Positions 25,219-34,119 of a DNA stretch of 64,000 bases are shown piece by piece. Both the position numbers and the translations under genes were made by a program. The notes under the pieces are model-generated. The model was given only the letters and a program-made list of their open reading frames with translations. It was not told the DNA's origin and made no database searches. The DNA lies in contig NZ_JAHZTD010000004.1 in the NCBI RefSeq assembly GCF_019599275.1, forward strand, positions 372,001 through 436,000, in the 5' to 3' direction. The stretch comes from Hymenobacter sp. HSC-4F20 (GTDB lineage: Bacteria > Bacteroidota > Bacteroidia > Cytophagales > Hymenobacteraceae). Numbering within the stretch: the first letter of the stretch is position 1; every line of letters begins with the position of its first letter.

Positions 25219-27006
25219 ATGGAAGTAACCAACAAGCTCGTGAAAGGCGGCGAGTTCATCATTAAGGAAACCGACGCCCAGGACGTATTCACGCCCGCCG
25301 ATTTTTCGGAGGAGCAGAACATGATGCATCAAACCGCCCTCGACTTTGTGGAGAAGGAGGTACAGCCTTTGCTGGAGCGCCTCGATAACCACGAGGAAGG
25401 TCTGATGCGCAACCTGATGGAAAAGGCTGGCGAGCTGGGCTTGTTCGGGGTGAGCATTCCGGAAGAGTATGGCGGGCTGAACATGGACTTTACTACCTCC
25501 CTGCGCGTAACGGAAGGGGTAGGCGGCGGCCATTCGTTCCCGGTGGCATTTGCGGCGCATACCGGCATTGCCATGCTACCCATTCTGTACTTCGGCAACG
25601 AAGAGCAGAAGAACAAGTACCTGCCTGGCCTGACCAGCGGGGAGTTAATGGGTGCTTACTGTCTCACGGAGCCCGGTTCCGGCTCCGACGCCCTTGGTGC
25701 TAAAACCAAGGCCATTCCGACTGAAGACGGCGAGTTCTACGTGCTCAATGGGCAGAAAATGTGGATTACGAACGGCGGATTTGCCGACGTGTTCATCGTG
25801 TTTGCTCAAGTTGACGGCGACAAGTTCACCGGCTTCATTGTGGAGCGCAACACGCCCGGTCTGAGCCTCGGCAACGAGGAGCACAAGATGGGCATCAAAG
25901 GCTCCTCTACGCGGCAGGTATTCCTCTCGGACGTGAAAGTGCCGAAGTCGGCCGTGCTGGGTGAGATTGGTAAGGGCCACCTCATTGCTTTCAACATCCT
26001 GAACATCGGCCGCATTAAGCTGGCTGCTGCTTGCCTGGGTGCTACTAAAATGGCTTCTACGCTGAGCGTGAAGTATGCCAACGAGCGGGTGCAGTTCAAG
26101 CTGCCCATCAGCAAGTTCGGCGCCATCAAGCACAAGCTGGCTGAGCAGGCCGTGCGCATCTACGCCGTAGAATCGGCGATTTACCGCGCCGGTATGGACA
26201 TTGCCCGCATGGAGCAGGAACTGCTGGCCAAAGGCCAGAGCCACAATGAAGCGCTGCTGGGCGCGGCCCGCGAGTTTGCCGTGGAGTGCGCCATGCTAAA
26301 AGTAGAAGGCTCGGAAGTGCTCGACTACGTGGTGGACGAAGGCGTGCAGGTGTACGGCGGCTACGGCTTCTCAGCCGACTACCCCATGGACCGTGCCTAC
26401 CGCGACTCACGCATCAACCGCATCTTCGAGGGTACCAACGAAATCAACCGCATGCTGGCCGTGGATATGATCCTGAAAAAGGCCATGAAAGGCGAGCTAG
26501 ACCTGATGGGCCCGGCCCAGGCGGTGCAGCAGGAGCTGATGGCCATTCCGGACTTCAACCTGGAAGAAGAAACTGGTCTGTTCGCTGCCGAGAAAAAGAC
26601 GATTCAGAAGCTGAAAAAGGCTATTCTGATGGTAGCAGGCACGGCCGTGCAGAAGTACATGAACTCCCTGGCCAAGGAGCAGGAAGTACTCATGAACATT
26701 GCCGATATGGCCATCAAAGTGTACACCGCTGAAAGCACGCTGCTGCGCGTAGAGAAAGAAGCTGCGGCAAAAGGTGAAGAAGCTTTGTCGGCCCAAATCG
26801 ACATTGTCCGTGTGTACCTCGCTGATACCGTGGACAACGTGAACAAGTTCGGCAAAGACGCCATTGCCTCCATGACCGAGGGCGACGAGCAGCGCCTGCT
26901 GGCTATGGGCCTGAAGCGCTTCACCAAAGCCGACCTCTATAACGCCAAAGATGCCCGCCGCCGCATTGCCGACGTGCTGATTCAGGCCAACGAGTACGCT
27001 TTCTAA
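25219..27006 (+). CDS. fadE: Acyl-CoA dehydrogenase
   Basis: Flavoenzyme of 595 aa that introduces the first double bond in beta-oxidation. The core (residues 30-430) has YCLTEPGSGSDALGAKT, MWITNGGFADVF and the FAD-binding MDRAYRDSRINRIFEGTNEI, where the glutamate of EGTNE is the likely base. A C-terminal extension of about 150 helical residues is present, as in very-long-chain type enzymes. The ATG at 25219 (MEVTNKLVKGG) is preferred over a TTG 51 bases upstream. It completes the fadN-fadA-fadE set and ends at a strong terminator. Confidence 0.94.
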   Translation: MEVTNKLVKGGEFIIKETDAQDVFTPADFSEEQNMMHQTALDFVEKEVQPLLERLDNHEEGLMRNLMEKAGELGLFGVSIPEEYGGLNMDFTTSLRVTEGVGGGHSFPVAFAAHTGIAMLPILYFGNEEQKNKYLPGLTSGELMGAYCLTEPGSGSDALGAKTKAIPTEDGEFYVLNGQKMWITNGGFADVFIVFAQVDGDKFTGFIVERNTPGLSLGNEEHKMGIKGSSTRQVFLSDVKVPKSAVLGEIGKGHLIAFNILNIGRIKLAAACLGATKMASTLSVKYANERVQFKLPISKFGAIKHKLAEQAVRIYAVESAIYRAGMDIARMEQELLAKGQSHNEALLGAAREFAVECAMLKVEGSEVLDYVVDEGVQVYGGYGFSADYPMDRAYRDSRINRIFEGTNEINRMLAVDMILKKAMKGELDLMGPAQAVQQELMAIPDFNLEEETGLFAAEKKTIQKLKKAILMVAGTAVQKYMNSLAKEQEVLMNIADMAIKVYTAESTLLRVEKEAAAKGEEALSAQIDIVRVYLADTVDNVNKFGKDAIASMTEGDEQRLLAMGLKRFTKADLYNAKDARRRIADVLIQANEYAF

Positions 27007-27041
27007 AGCAAGGTGTTTGCTGACACCTTTCTCCTTCATCA

Positions 27042-27075
27042 AAAAGGGCTTGCCTAATGGCAAGCCCTTTTGTTT
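27042..27075 (+). terminator. Rho-independent terminator of fadE
   Basis: A perfect 13-bp stem (27042-27054 with 27059-27071), loop TAAT and a T-rich tail. A smaller AAGGTGT/ACACCTT hairpin lies just before it (27010-27029). Confidence 0.92.
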
Positions 27076-27138
27076 TACGCCCCATTCATAAAGCCAAATG
27101 CTGGCAATACAATCCGTCCAATCCGACAAGTGTGTGCT

Positions 27139-28587
27139 TTACTTAATGACGATTTTGTTCAGCATTAGGGCCGCTGATTTTTTGCTGGGGCGGCTTACTC
27201 CAATGATGGTTTTCGGATCAAGCCAAGTAGTAAAGTCCTTAACATAGGAAGGATTTTGGTCGGAGGCTACGTTCAGCCCAAGTCCTTTTGGCTCCTGTAC
27301 TGTGCCGTTTTGCGCATTTACGCGGCGGATATACAGGTCTGACTTGTTCTTGATTTTCTCCCAGGTTACTACCTGCACTTCCGGGCCAAACAAGGCAGCC
27401 CGGTAGCTAATGCTGCTAAATCCCTCGGCGGCGGGTGCTACCTGGTCCTTAGCGATGATACGGTGCCAAGTTGGCGTTTGAAATTCGTTGTAGCCAAACA
27501 GGTGCAGCTCGCGGGTATGACCCGGCGACTCGTCACCGCCCTCCTCATATTTCTTTTCGCCAATGACTACCACCTGCTTCTCGTCGGTGAGGAGCAGATC
27601 GGTGAGGTATACATCCTCCACCCGTTTAGCGGTAGCGCCCGTGGCTTTGTTAACTTCGGCTAGGTAGTCAGAAGTAAACTTCACCTCCGGGGCGAACTTC
27701 ATATCGCCCTCGGCTGAAAAGTCGAATTTCACCAGCTTCAGGCTATAGTAAAGGCCAGTTTCTCGTTCATTGCAAATAGCTGCCGCGTACAGGGTATTGT
27801 CGGGCTGCAGGGCAAAGCGGGAGTCAAACACGTTTACTTCTTTCCCACCAAAGGTGCCACCTACTGAAACCGACATCACCTTTACTTCCGGCGAATCGTT
27901 GCGGTAGCGGCGTGCCGTAAGCTTTTTCATTCCGTCGCTAACGAGAGTAACAAACTGTGACCCATCGTTGCCAACCTGCACCGTAGTGGAGAAAAAGCCG
28001 CCCTGGTCGTGAAAGTCGTAGGTGCGGTCTTTCAGCTTCTGCAGTTTCTCGTCGTACACGGTAGCGCTAATGGCCCGGATCTGTTCGTCGCGGGTGAGGT
28101 AGCGCCACGCTACCAACTTGGTACCATCTGGAGAAAAACTGGCTGCTAGGCGACGTTCGCGCGGGCCAGCCTCAATGAGCTTTTTGGCGGGCGATTTCTG
28201 GCCATTGGTTAGCTCAAAGGTGTAAGCGCTAAGCTGCTGCGCTGCTCCTGCCGAGTGAAGCACTACTGTAGCCTGGTTGGCGCTGCGGGCGAAGGCATCA
28301 ACTGATTCGCCGGCAGCCAGCGGTAGGGTAGTACTCCACAGGCGTTTCAGATCGGCATCGTAGCGCTCTACGGCATACTCGGTGGCCGATTTATGCGCCA
28401 GGATTACGAAGCCACCCGTCGATAAAGCCAATGCTTTACTCGTTACGCGCTGGTTGTAGCGGTCATCGGCTCGCTCGGGCAGGTAACTGAACGGAGTCGA
28501 TTTAACCCGTTGAGCCTGGAGCGAGGCTGGTACCATCAGGAAGCTAGTTAGCGTAAGGCCAGCTGCCAACAAGAAGGGAAAGCGCAC
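27139..28587 (-). CDS. Exported protein of unknown function, probably beta-propeller-like
   Basis: A 482-aa protein with a cleavable signal peptide (LLAAGLTLTSFLMVPASLQA, then QRVKS). The mature part is rich in repeated blocks of the form hydrophobic strand-turn-charged, such as VERYDADLKRLWSTTLPL and VTLVSDGMKKLTARRYRND, which suggests a beta-propeller or other all-beta fold. There is one cysteine and no enzyme motif. It is transcribed alone, with a full Bacteroidota promoter upstream, and is convergent with fadE. I do not recognise the family. Confidence 0.8.
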   Translation of the reverse strand: MRFPFLLAAGLTLTSFLMVPASLQAQRVKSTPFSYLPERADDRYNQRVTSKALALSTGGFVILAHKSATEYAVERYDADLKRLWSTTLPLAAGESVDAFARSANQATVVLHSAGAAQQLSAYTFELTNGQKSPAKKLIEAGPRERRLAASFSPDGTKLVAWRYLTRDEQIRAISATVYDEKLQKLKDRTYDFHDQGGFFSTTVQVGNDGSQFVTLVSDGMKKLTARRYRNDSPEVKVMSVSVGGTFGGKEVNVFDSRFALQPDNTLYAAAICNERETGLYYSLKLVKFDFSAEGDMKFAPEVKFTSDYLAEVNKATGATAKRVEDVYLTDLLLTDEKQVVVIGEKKYEEGGDESPGHTRELHLFGYNEFQTPTWHRIIAKDQVAPAAEGFSSISYRAALFGPEVQVVTWEKIKNKSDLYIRRVNAQNGTVQEPKGLGLNVASDQNPSYVKDFTTWLDPKTIIGVSRPSKKSAALMLNKIVIK

Positions 28588-29009
28588 GGAGGAAGACAGT
28601 TAAGTGAAACAGAAGGCCATAGCCGAAAACTGTATTCTCCAAAGGTACCTAACTTCAGCTGTTCTACGCCAATATGCAGCCCCAATGCAATAGGCTGCTA
28701 TACGGAAAGGAAATCATACTTTATTAATGTCTATGGAATAGACTTTCAAGGATATATAGCGACCTTTGCAGCGCGAATTCAAAAGCTGGCTGTGGTCAAC
28801 GCAATGCGCACCTGTTGTGGAAGGAATATCTAAATATAAGAATTTTAAATGTTGCCTTCAGAAGGGGTCGATGCGTTGTTCTGGCAGCTTAGCCGTGGAT
28901 GAACAACTTTTTGCTCTTTCTATTTATTGCCCGTAATCCAACTTCGGTACTCACCGAAATGGCTTGAAATTTGCCTAGCCCCCAGGCCAGCATAACCAGA
29001 TAGTTCCTT
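28588..29009. other. 422-base divergent intergenic region
   Basis: AT-richer than its surroundings, with no convincing reading frame on either strand. It holds the promoter of the minus-strand exported protein (28640-28672). For the plus-strand small gene I see no exact TAnnTTTG. No repeats of note. Confidence 0.6.
28640..28672 (-). promoter_or_regulatory. Bacteroidota-type promoter of the 482-aa exported protein gene
   Basis: On the minus strand, TTG at 28672-28670, a 22-base spacer and TACCTTTG at 28647-28640, matching -33/-7 consensus. The leader would be about 45-50 bases. Confidence 0.6.
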
Positions 29010-29252
29010 ATGAAATCTTTACTTCGCTTTGTGCTTATGATTTCGCTCGTGGTAGCGGGTAAGTTAACTCGACAGAGTACCCCTCTAACGGCCGAAGCTA
29101 CAGCTGTTCAGACCACCTGGCAGGTGCCAACTCAAAGCTCTTCACTTTTCCAGTTCCTGACCCCAGTTAAGCGAAAGACAACCCAGGGTGGAGGTGGCCG
29201 CTTTTGGCAGGCTACTGCTCCCGCTCCGGTACACACTGCTTCTTTAGAGTAG
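29010..29252 (+). CDS. Small exported hypothetical protein
   Basis: An 80-aa frame with a plausible signal peptide (MKSLLRFVLMISLVVAG) and a short polar mature region with a Gly run (TQGGGGRFW). No family recognised. A textbook terminator begins 10 bases after the stop, which supports a real transcript. A role cannot be suggested. Confidence 0.5.
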   Translation: MKSLLRFVLMISLVVAGKLTRQSTPLTAEATAVQTTWQVPTQSSSLFQFLTPVKRKTTQGGGGRFWQATAPAPVHTASLE

Positions 29253-29261
29253 CTCCGCTGT

Positions 29262-29292
29262 AAGCGCCTTTTATACAAAGGCGCTTTTTTTA
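29262..29292 (+). terminator. Rho-independent terminator after the 80-aa gene
   Basis: A perfect 10-bp stem (29262-29271 with 29277-29286), a 5-base loop and a run of T. Confidence 0.88.
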
Positions 29293-29304
29293 TGTTTCCT
29301 CAAT

Positions 29305-29349
29305 ACCCGGCGTTACCCAGCGGCTACAAGCGGCCGGGTAACGCCGGGT
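29305..29349. terminator. GC-rich hairpin after recG
   Basis: A perfect 14-bp inverted repeat (29305-29318 with 29336-29349) with a 17-base loop, 21 bases past the recG stop on the minus strand. No T-tract, so terminator function is only likely. Confidence 0.55.
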
Positions 29350-29370
29350 TCACGTTAAGTAGAGCGCTGC

Positions 29371-31470
29371 TTAGCTAATGCGGCTCCAGTTTACGGCTGT
29401 TGCGGGAAGGCTTTCAATATGGTGCCTGATGGGCTGATTTTCAGGTTTAGCCAAGTTAGGGTCCTCGTTGAGGAGTTGCTGAGCGGCAGCGCGGCTTTCC
29501 GTCAGGATACGTCCGTCCTTAGCCAAATCGGCAATTAGCAAATCCAGCACGCCGCTTTGTTGGGTACCCATCAGGTCGCCGGGGCCACGGAGCTTCAGGT
29601 CGATGTCGGCAATTTCGAAGCCGTTGTTCGTGCGCACCATGGTTTCTATGCGGGTGCGTGAGTCCTTGCTGAGCTTGTAGCCACTCATCAGAATGCAGTA
29701 GCTCTGCTCAGCTCCCCGGCCCACGCGCCCGCGCAGTTGGTGTAGCTGGGAAAGCCCGAACCGCTCAGTGCTTTCAATTACCATCACCGAGGCGTTGGGC
29801 ACGTTTACCCCTACCTCGATTACGGTAGTGGCCACCATAATCTGAGTCTCGTTCTTCAGGAAGCGCTGCATTTCAGCGTCTTTCTCCCCGGCCGTCATAC
29901 GTCCGTGCACGATACTGATTTGAAACTCGGGGAAGGCGCGGGCCACGCTCTCATAGCCATCCATGAGGTCCTTATAGTCGCTCATGGTTTCACTTTCTTC
30001 GATGAGGGGGTAAACAATGTATACCTGCCGCCCGAGCCTGATTTGGTCGCGCAGAAACCCGAATACCTTCAGGCGGTTGGAGTCGAAGCGGTGCACCGTG
30101 ACGATGGGCTTGCGGCCGGCCGGCAGCTCGTCAATTACCGATACGTCCAAGTCGCCGTAGAGCGTCATGGCCAGCGTGCGCGGAATCGGGGTGGCCGTCA
30201 TGACCAGCACGTGCGGGATGATATGTGGGTTTTTTTGCCAGAGCTTGGAGCGCTGCGCTACCCCGAAGCGGTGTTGCTCGTCCATAATCGTCAGGCCCAG
30301 GTTGCGGAACTGCACCACGTCTTCCAGCAGGGCGTGGGTACCCACCAGCATGTGCATCTCGCCGGAGCGGAGCTGCTCGTGCAGCACCCGGCGCTCGGCC
30401 GTGCGGGTGCTGCCCGTGAGCTTCCCAATTTTCAGGCCCAGCAGATCGGCAAACTGCTTGAGGCCGGTGTAGTGCTGGTCGGCCAGGATTTCGGTAGGCG
30501 CCATCAAGCAGCTCTGCGCCCCGTTGTCGGCGGCCATAAGCATGCTGATGAACGCCACAATCGTTTTGCCCGAGCCCACGTCGCCCTGGAGCAAGCGGTT
30601 CATTTGCTGGCCCGAGCAGAAGTCCTTGTAGATGTCGTGAATCACCCGCTTTTGGGCTCCCGTCAGGTCGAAGGGCATCACGTTTTTATAGAAATGCACC
30701 AGGGTTGGCACCTCCTTGAAGATCTGCCCCGCCAGCGTCACCTTGCGCTGGTCTTTCTGCCGTAACAGCTTGAGCTGTACGTAAAACAACTCCTCGAATT
30801 TAAGCCGGAACCGCGCGGCCTGCAACAGCTCTGTGCTTTGCGGGAAGTGTACCTGCTGCAGGGCCGTGGCCTTGTCCATGAGTCCGTACTGCCGGATAAT
30901 ATCCGCCGACAGGTTTTCGTGAACGTGGGGGAGGGCAATCTTGAGCAGATCGGCCACCATGCGAGCAATGGCCTTGCTATCGACGCGGTGGTAATTTTTG
31001 AGCTTTTCAGTGGTGTTATACACTGGTTGCAGGTAGCTCTGGCCGGGCTTCTGCTCCGTTACTTCCTCTAGCTCAGGATGAGCCATCTGCGGGCGGCCCT
31101 GGAATAAGGTAGGTTTGCCGAAGACGATGTACTCCTGGTGGTTCTTGATTATTTTTTCGAGGTAGTTCACCCCTTTAAACCACACCACCTCCAACTCTCC
31201 ACTGGGGTCGGCTACTTTGGCCACCATGCGTTTCTTGGGGCCTTCACCCAGTACCTCACGCCCGCGCAGAATGCCTTTTACCTGCACGTAGGGCAGGTCG
31301 TCGTGCAGGTCGCAGATATTATAGAACTGGGTGCGGTCGAGGTAGCGGAAAGGGTAGCGCTGAATTAAGTCGCCGTAGGTGAACAGGTTCAGCTCCTTCT
31401 GCAGGAGTTGGGCCCGCTGTAACCCCACGCCGCGCAGGTACTCAAGTTTTGTTTGAAAGAAATTGCTCAT
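29371..31470 (-). CDS. recG: ATP-dependent DNA helicase RecG
   Basis: Fork-remodelling helicase of 699 aa used in replication restart and recombination. An N-terminal wedge/OB region (about 1-250) is followed by the helicase core with Walker A GDVGSGKTIVAF, DEQH box (IMDEQHRFGV), TATPIPRTLA and the RecG-specific QLRGRVGRG. The length is typical. The ATG at 31470 lies only 3 bases from an inverted-repeat element that fills the gap to gldD, so recG may rely on readthrough from gldD. Confidence 0.95.
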   Translation of the reverse strand: MSNFFQTKLEYLRGVGLQRAQLLQKELNLFTYGDLIQRYPFRYLDRTQFYNICDLHDDLPYVQVKGILRGREVLGEGPKKRMVAKVADPSGELEVVWFKGVNYLEKIIKNHQEYIVFGKPTLFQGRPQMAHPELEEVTEQKPGQSYLQPVYNTTEKLKNYHRVDSKAIARMVADLLKIALPHVHENLSADIIRQYGLMDKATALQQVHFPQSTELLQAARFRLKFEELFYVQLKLLRQKDQRKVTLAGQIFKEVPTLVHFYKNVMPFDLTGAQKRVIHDIYKDFCSGQQMNRLLQGDVGSGKTIVAFISMLMAADNGAQSCLMAPTEILADQHYTGLKQFADLLGLKIGKLTGSTRTAERRVLHEQLRSGEMHMLVGTHALLEDVVQFRNLGLTIMDEQHRFGVAQRSKLWQKNPHIIPHVLVMTATPIPRTLAMTLYGDLDVSVIDELPAGRKPIVTVHRFDSNRLKVFGFLRDQIRLGRQVYIVYPLIEESETMSDYKDLMDGYESVARAFPEFQISIVHGRMTAGEKDAEMQRFLKNETQIMVATTVIEVGVNVPNASVMVIESTERFGLSQLHQLRGRVGRGAEQSYCILMSGYKLSKDSRTRIETMVRTNNGFEIADIDLKLRGPGDLMGTQQSGVLDLLIADLAKDGRILTESRAAAQQLLNEDPNLAKPENQPIRHHIESLPATAVNWSRIS

Positions 31471-31473
31471 AAA

Positions 31474-31570
31474 TCAATGAAGAATGAAGAATGAGGAATG
31501 AGGAATGAAGAACGGTCGGGCCGTAGGGGCTCCCACCTTTCTTCATTCCCCATTCTTCACTGCTCATTGA
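31474..31570. repeat. Inverted-repeat element filling the gldD-recG gap
   Basis: Arms of 34 bases (31474-31507 and 31537-31570) are inverted copies with 28 of 34 positions identical. They consist of tandem GAAGAAT/GAGGAAT heptads. The loop is 29 bases and GC-rich. One end overlaps the gldD stop codon and the other lies 3 bases from the recG ATG, the same boundary pattern as the S23 cassette but with no gene inside. Confidence 0.75.
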
Positions 31571-32160
31571 TACTTTAGCGTGTTCAGCATCCGGACAATA
31601 TCCTGCTTCACGTACTCAATGACCGGCGCCAGCGAGTCGTTGGCCGTGGCTGTGCGGAAGTAGAGGGCTCCCCGGAAAAAGTGCGTGGTGCTGTCGGTGG
31701 TATAGAATTGAAATTGGCTGGGTACTTCCCCCTGCAACTCAAACACGGACACTCGCAGGCCACCGGGCGTTTTCAACACGTTCTCGTCGATGGCCGTGGC
31801 CTTGATTTCGTGCTTGCTGGTAAGCTTGCGCGCATCCTCCAGCATTTTGTGGTAGAGTTGGGGTTTACCCGCAATGTTGGAGTATGTAATCTGGATGTTG
31901 GCCTGCAGGGCCGGATAATACACATTAATCCAGTGCGGCCGGGCCAGGTAAGAAGAGTCGCGGAGCACTTTCGCGTAGCGCGAATACTCAAACTGATACG
32001 GGTGCCCCGGGCCCAGCGGCTGGTAAGCGTGGGCCGGCAGGTCGATGCGGTTGTAGCCTTTGGGCTTGGGCGTGAAATCGGGGGTAGAGGTGCAGCCTGC
32101 CGTCAGAGCCAGCAAAACGAAAACCGCGCCTCCGGCGCGCAGCAGTGGAAAAACGGGCAT
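31564..32160 (-). CDS. gldD: Gliding motility lipoprotein GldD
   Basis: Outer- or periplasm-facing lipoprotein of the Bacteroidota gliding / type IX secretion apparatus, 198 aa. The signal peptide ends in a lipobox with C23 (LALTAGC). Conserved GldD features are PKGYNRIDLPAHAY, YQFEYSRYAKV and LTSKHEIKATAIDENV. The ATG at 32160 is used; a TTG nine codons upstream is weaker. In Flavobacterium johnsoniae the order is ssb-gldE-gldD; here ssb is followed directly by gldD with no gldE. It has its own -7 element and follows the ssb terminator. Confidence 0.88.
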   Translation of the reverse strand: MPVFPLLRAGGAVFVLLALTAGCTSTPDFTPKPKGYNRIDLPAHAYQPLGPGHPYQFEYSRYAKVLRDSSYLARPHWINVYYPALQANIQITYSNIAGKPQLYHKMLEDARKLTSKHEIKATAIDENVLKTPGGLRVSVFELQGEVPSQFQFYTTDSTTHFFRGALYFRTATANDSLAPVIEYVKQDIVRMLNTLKYQ

Positions 32161-32184
32161 GAGAAGCAAAAGCAAATGAAGTAT

Positions 32185-32192
32185 CAAAGGTA
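32185..32192 (-). promoter_or_regulatory. Candidate -7 promoter element of gldD
   Basis: TACCTTTG on the minus strand, 24 bases upstream of the gldD ATG. No TTG is found at the -33 position. The preceding ssb terminator makes a separate promoter likely. Confidence 0.45.
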
Positions 32193-32263
32193 GTTAAGAA
32201 ACAGGCGCTTTCACGCCGGAGCAGCAGGGCTTTCGCGTGGCAGGCTCGCACGCAAAAAGCCCC

Positions 32264-32290
32264 GGTATAACCGGGGCTTTACGTTAAAAC
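32264..32290 (-). terminator. Rho-independent terminator of ssb
   Basis: A perfect 11-bp stem (32266-32276 with 32280-32290) and five T on the minus strand, 14 bases after the ssb stop. Confidence 0.88.
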
Positions 32291-32304
32291 AAGACCAAGC
32301 CCGT

Positions 32305-32733
32305 TTAGAACGGTAGTTGATCTAACTCAGGTTCCTGGCGAAAGGTAGTAGGAGCTTCCAGTGCGGCTGCCGGGTGTGCGCTTGTGCTTTCGGCAGCCTG
32401 GGGCCGGCCCCCAAGCATGGAAATTTCGTCGGCAATGATTTCCGTAATGTAACGGGTCTGATTGTCCTTGTCCTGGTACTGTCGGGTCCGGATTTTGCCT
32501 TCTACGTATACCTGTTGGCCTTTACGCAGATACTTTTCGGCCAGCTCGGCCAGGCCGCGCCACGCCGCAATGTTATGCCATTCGGTGCGCTCTACCCGGT
32601 TGCCTTGCTTGTCCTTGTAGTACTCATTGGTCGCCAGCGTGAAATGAGCCACGCTGGTGCCGCCTTCAAGGTGCCGTACTTCTGGGTCCTTGCCCAGGTT
32701 GCCAACTAAAATGACTTTGTTTACGCCTGCCAT
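32305..32733 (-). CDS. ssb: Single-stranded DNA-binding protein
   Basis: A 142-aa OB-fold protein that coats ssDNA and recruits repair and replication partners. The OB domain runs from [16 protein letters not shown] to [14 protein letters not shown] (about residues 4-108). A short linker leads to the acidic interaction tip ending in ELDQLPF. The ATG at 32733 starts MAGVNK; an in-frame ATG 18 codons upstream overlaps the promoter and is rejected. It follows mutY on the same strand. Confidence 0.95.
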   Translation of the reverse strand: MAGVNKVILVGNLGKDPEVRHLEGGTSVAHFTLATNEYYKDKQGNRVERTEWHNIAAWRGLAELAEKYLRKGQQVYVEGKIRTRQYQDKDNQTRYITEIIADEISMLGGRPQAAESTSAHPAAALEAPTTFRQEPELDQLPF

Positions 32734-32786
32734 ATGCTTGTTAAGTAGTGAATTAGGGAAAAAGAGTAAGGAGGTAGTTACTTCCA

Positions 32787-32818
32787 TAAATATAGGAAAT
32801 AAAAATCATATTTGCCAA
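32787..32818 (-). promoter_or_regulatory. Candidate promoter of ssb
   Basis: On the minus strand, TTG at 32818-32816, a 21-base spacer and TATATTTA at 32794-32787 (one mismatch to TAnnTTTG), in an AT-rich stretch between mutY and ssb. Confidence 0.5.
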
Positions 32819-32830
32819 TATAATTGGTAA

Positions 32831-33922
32831 TCAAGCCCGGCTTGTACTAATATAATTAGTTATAAGTACAGGCTTGGGGAGGGCCTCTATTTCCTCCGCT
32901 CGGTACGCTGCTAACCCGCTTCGCGCCAAGGCGGCATCTGGTAGTGGCTCAGCTAACCGGACGGCATGAAATTGAGCTTCTACCTTCTGATGACTCAGGA
33001 TGTGGCGTAGGCTGCGCACTGGTTCCGCTACCTGCGCGCTTGCAAACCGGCCACCCAGTGCCTCTACGGCGTCTACAATGTGCCCGGCCGGTAACTCCGC
33101 CGTATCGGCTTCGTGCAAAGCGAAATCATATAGGCCCTCCCAGATGTCTTTGGGACCACGCTTGCGCATGTACAGCATGTCCTCGTGGCGGAGCACCAGG
33201 TAGTGGAAGTAGCGCGTCCGGGAGGCCTTGGCTTTGCTTTTTACTGGTAGCTCCTGCACCATACCGTGCTGGAAAGCGTAGCACTGGCTTTGCAGGGGGC
33301 AGAATAAGCAGTCGGGCTTTACGGGGGTGCATTGGATAGCCCCGAATTCCATGATGGCCTGATTGAACTCGGCCGGTTGCTCGCGCGGAATGAGAGTGTC
33401 AGCGAGTTGCTGAAACACCTTGCGGCTGGCCGGCGCGGCAATATCTTGGGATAGTCCGAATACGCGGGCCAGCACCCGAAACACGTTGCCATCCAGCACG
33501 GCCACTGGCTCGTCGTAGGCGAAGGAGGCAATGGCTGCTGCCGTGTACTGGCCTACTCCCCGCAGCTTAAGCAACGCGGCATAGGAGCCCGGAAATACGC
33601 CCCCGTACTCCTGCACTACCTGCTGGGCCGTGTGGTGCATGTTGCGGGCCCGGGAGTAGTAGCCCAGGCCCTGCCAGTGCCGCAGTACTTCGTCCTGAGG
33701 GGCAGCGGCCAAGTCCTGCACGGTAGGGTAAGTAGAAATGAAGTCCAGATAATAGGGCAGACCCTGCTTGACACGGGTTTGCTGCAGAATTACTTCTGAT
33801 AACCAGATGGCGTACGGGTCACGGGTGTGGCGCCAGGGTAGGTCGCGACGGTGACGGGGATACCAGTTTAATAAAGCAGAAGCGAACCAAGGAGCAGGTG
33901 CAGCGGTTAGAGAAAAAGTCAA
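32831..33922 (-). CDS. mutY: A/G-specific adenine glycosylase MutY
   Basis: Removes adenine mispaired with 8-oxoguanine; about 363 aa. Catalytic Glu is in EVILQQTRV, catalytic Asp in AVLDGNVFRVLAR, and the [4Fe-4S] cluster cysteines are CTPVKPDCLFCPLQSQC. The C-terminal NUDIX-like domain recognises 8-oxoG. No in-frame ATG precedes the conserved LLNWYPRHRRDLPWR, so the start is probably TTG at 33922. A more distant TTG at 34024 would overlap the divergent HU promoter and adds non-conserved residues. Neighbourhood mutY-ssb-gldD is conserved in the phylum. Confidence 0.92.
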   Translation of the reverse strand: MTFSLTAAPAPWFASALLNWYPRHRRDLPWRHTRDPYAIWLSEVILQQTRVKQGLPYYLDFISTYPTVQDLAAAPQDEVLRHWQGLGYYSRARNMHHTAQQVVQEYGGVFPGSYAALLKLRGVGQYTAAAIASFAYDEPVAVLDGNVFRVLARVFGLSQDIAAPASRKVFQQLADTLIPREQPAEFNQAIMEFGAIQCTPVKPDCLFCPLQSQCYAFQHGMVQELPVKSKAKASRTRYFHYLVLRHEDMLYMRKRGPKDIWEGLYDFALHEADTAELPAGHIVDAVEALGGRFASAQVAEPVRSLRHILSHQKVEAQFHAVRLAEPLPDAALARSGLAAYRAEEIEALPKPVLITNYISTSRA

Positions 33923-33983
33923 GGCTTTGAGAAAGAATAAGTTGGATGCAACCGGGGAAGCAGAATGGATTGCACAAAAACCG

Positions 33984-34014
33984 TTTGTAAAACCGAAAAA
34001 GGGGGCTACCTTTG
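33984..34014 (+). promoter_or_regulatory. Bacteroidota-type promoter of the HU gene
   Basis: TTTG at 33984-33987, a 19-base spacer and TACCTTTG at 34007-34014, a near-perfect match to the TTTG/TAnnTTTG consensus. The predicted transcription start near 34020 leaves a leader of about 100 bases. Confidence 0.75.
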
Positions 34015-34018
34015 TGCC

Positions 34019-34067
34019 CCTCAAAACGTAGGCAAACTCTTACCGGGCAAGTGCTTACGTTCTGAGG
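34019..34067 (+). promoter_or_regulatory. Leader hairpin at the predicted 5' end of HU mRNA
   Basis: A 15-base imperfect stem (34019-34033 with 34053-34067, 13 of 15 paired plus wobble) and a 19-base loop. It lies at the predicted transcription start, 52 bases before the GTG start. It could stabilise the mRNA or mediate autoregulation. Confidence 0.5.
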
Positions 34068-34119
34068 TCGGCATAATTTGCCAACACAATTTTTTTCACT
34101 CCCTAGTACACTTACCAGC

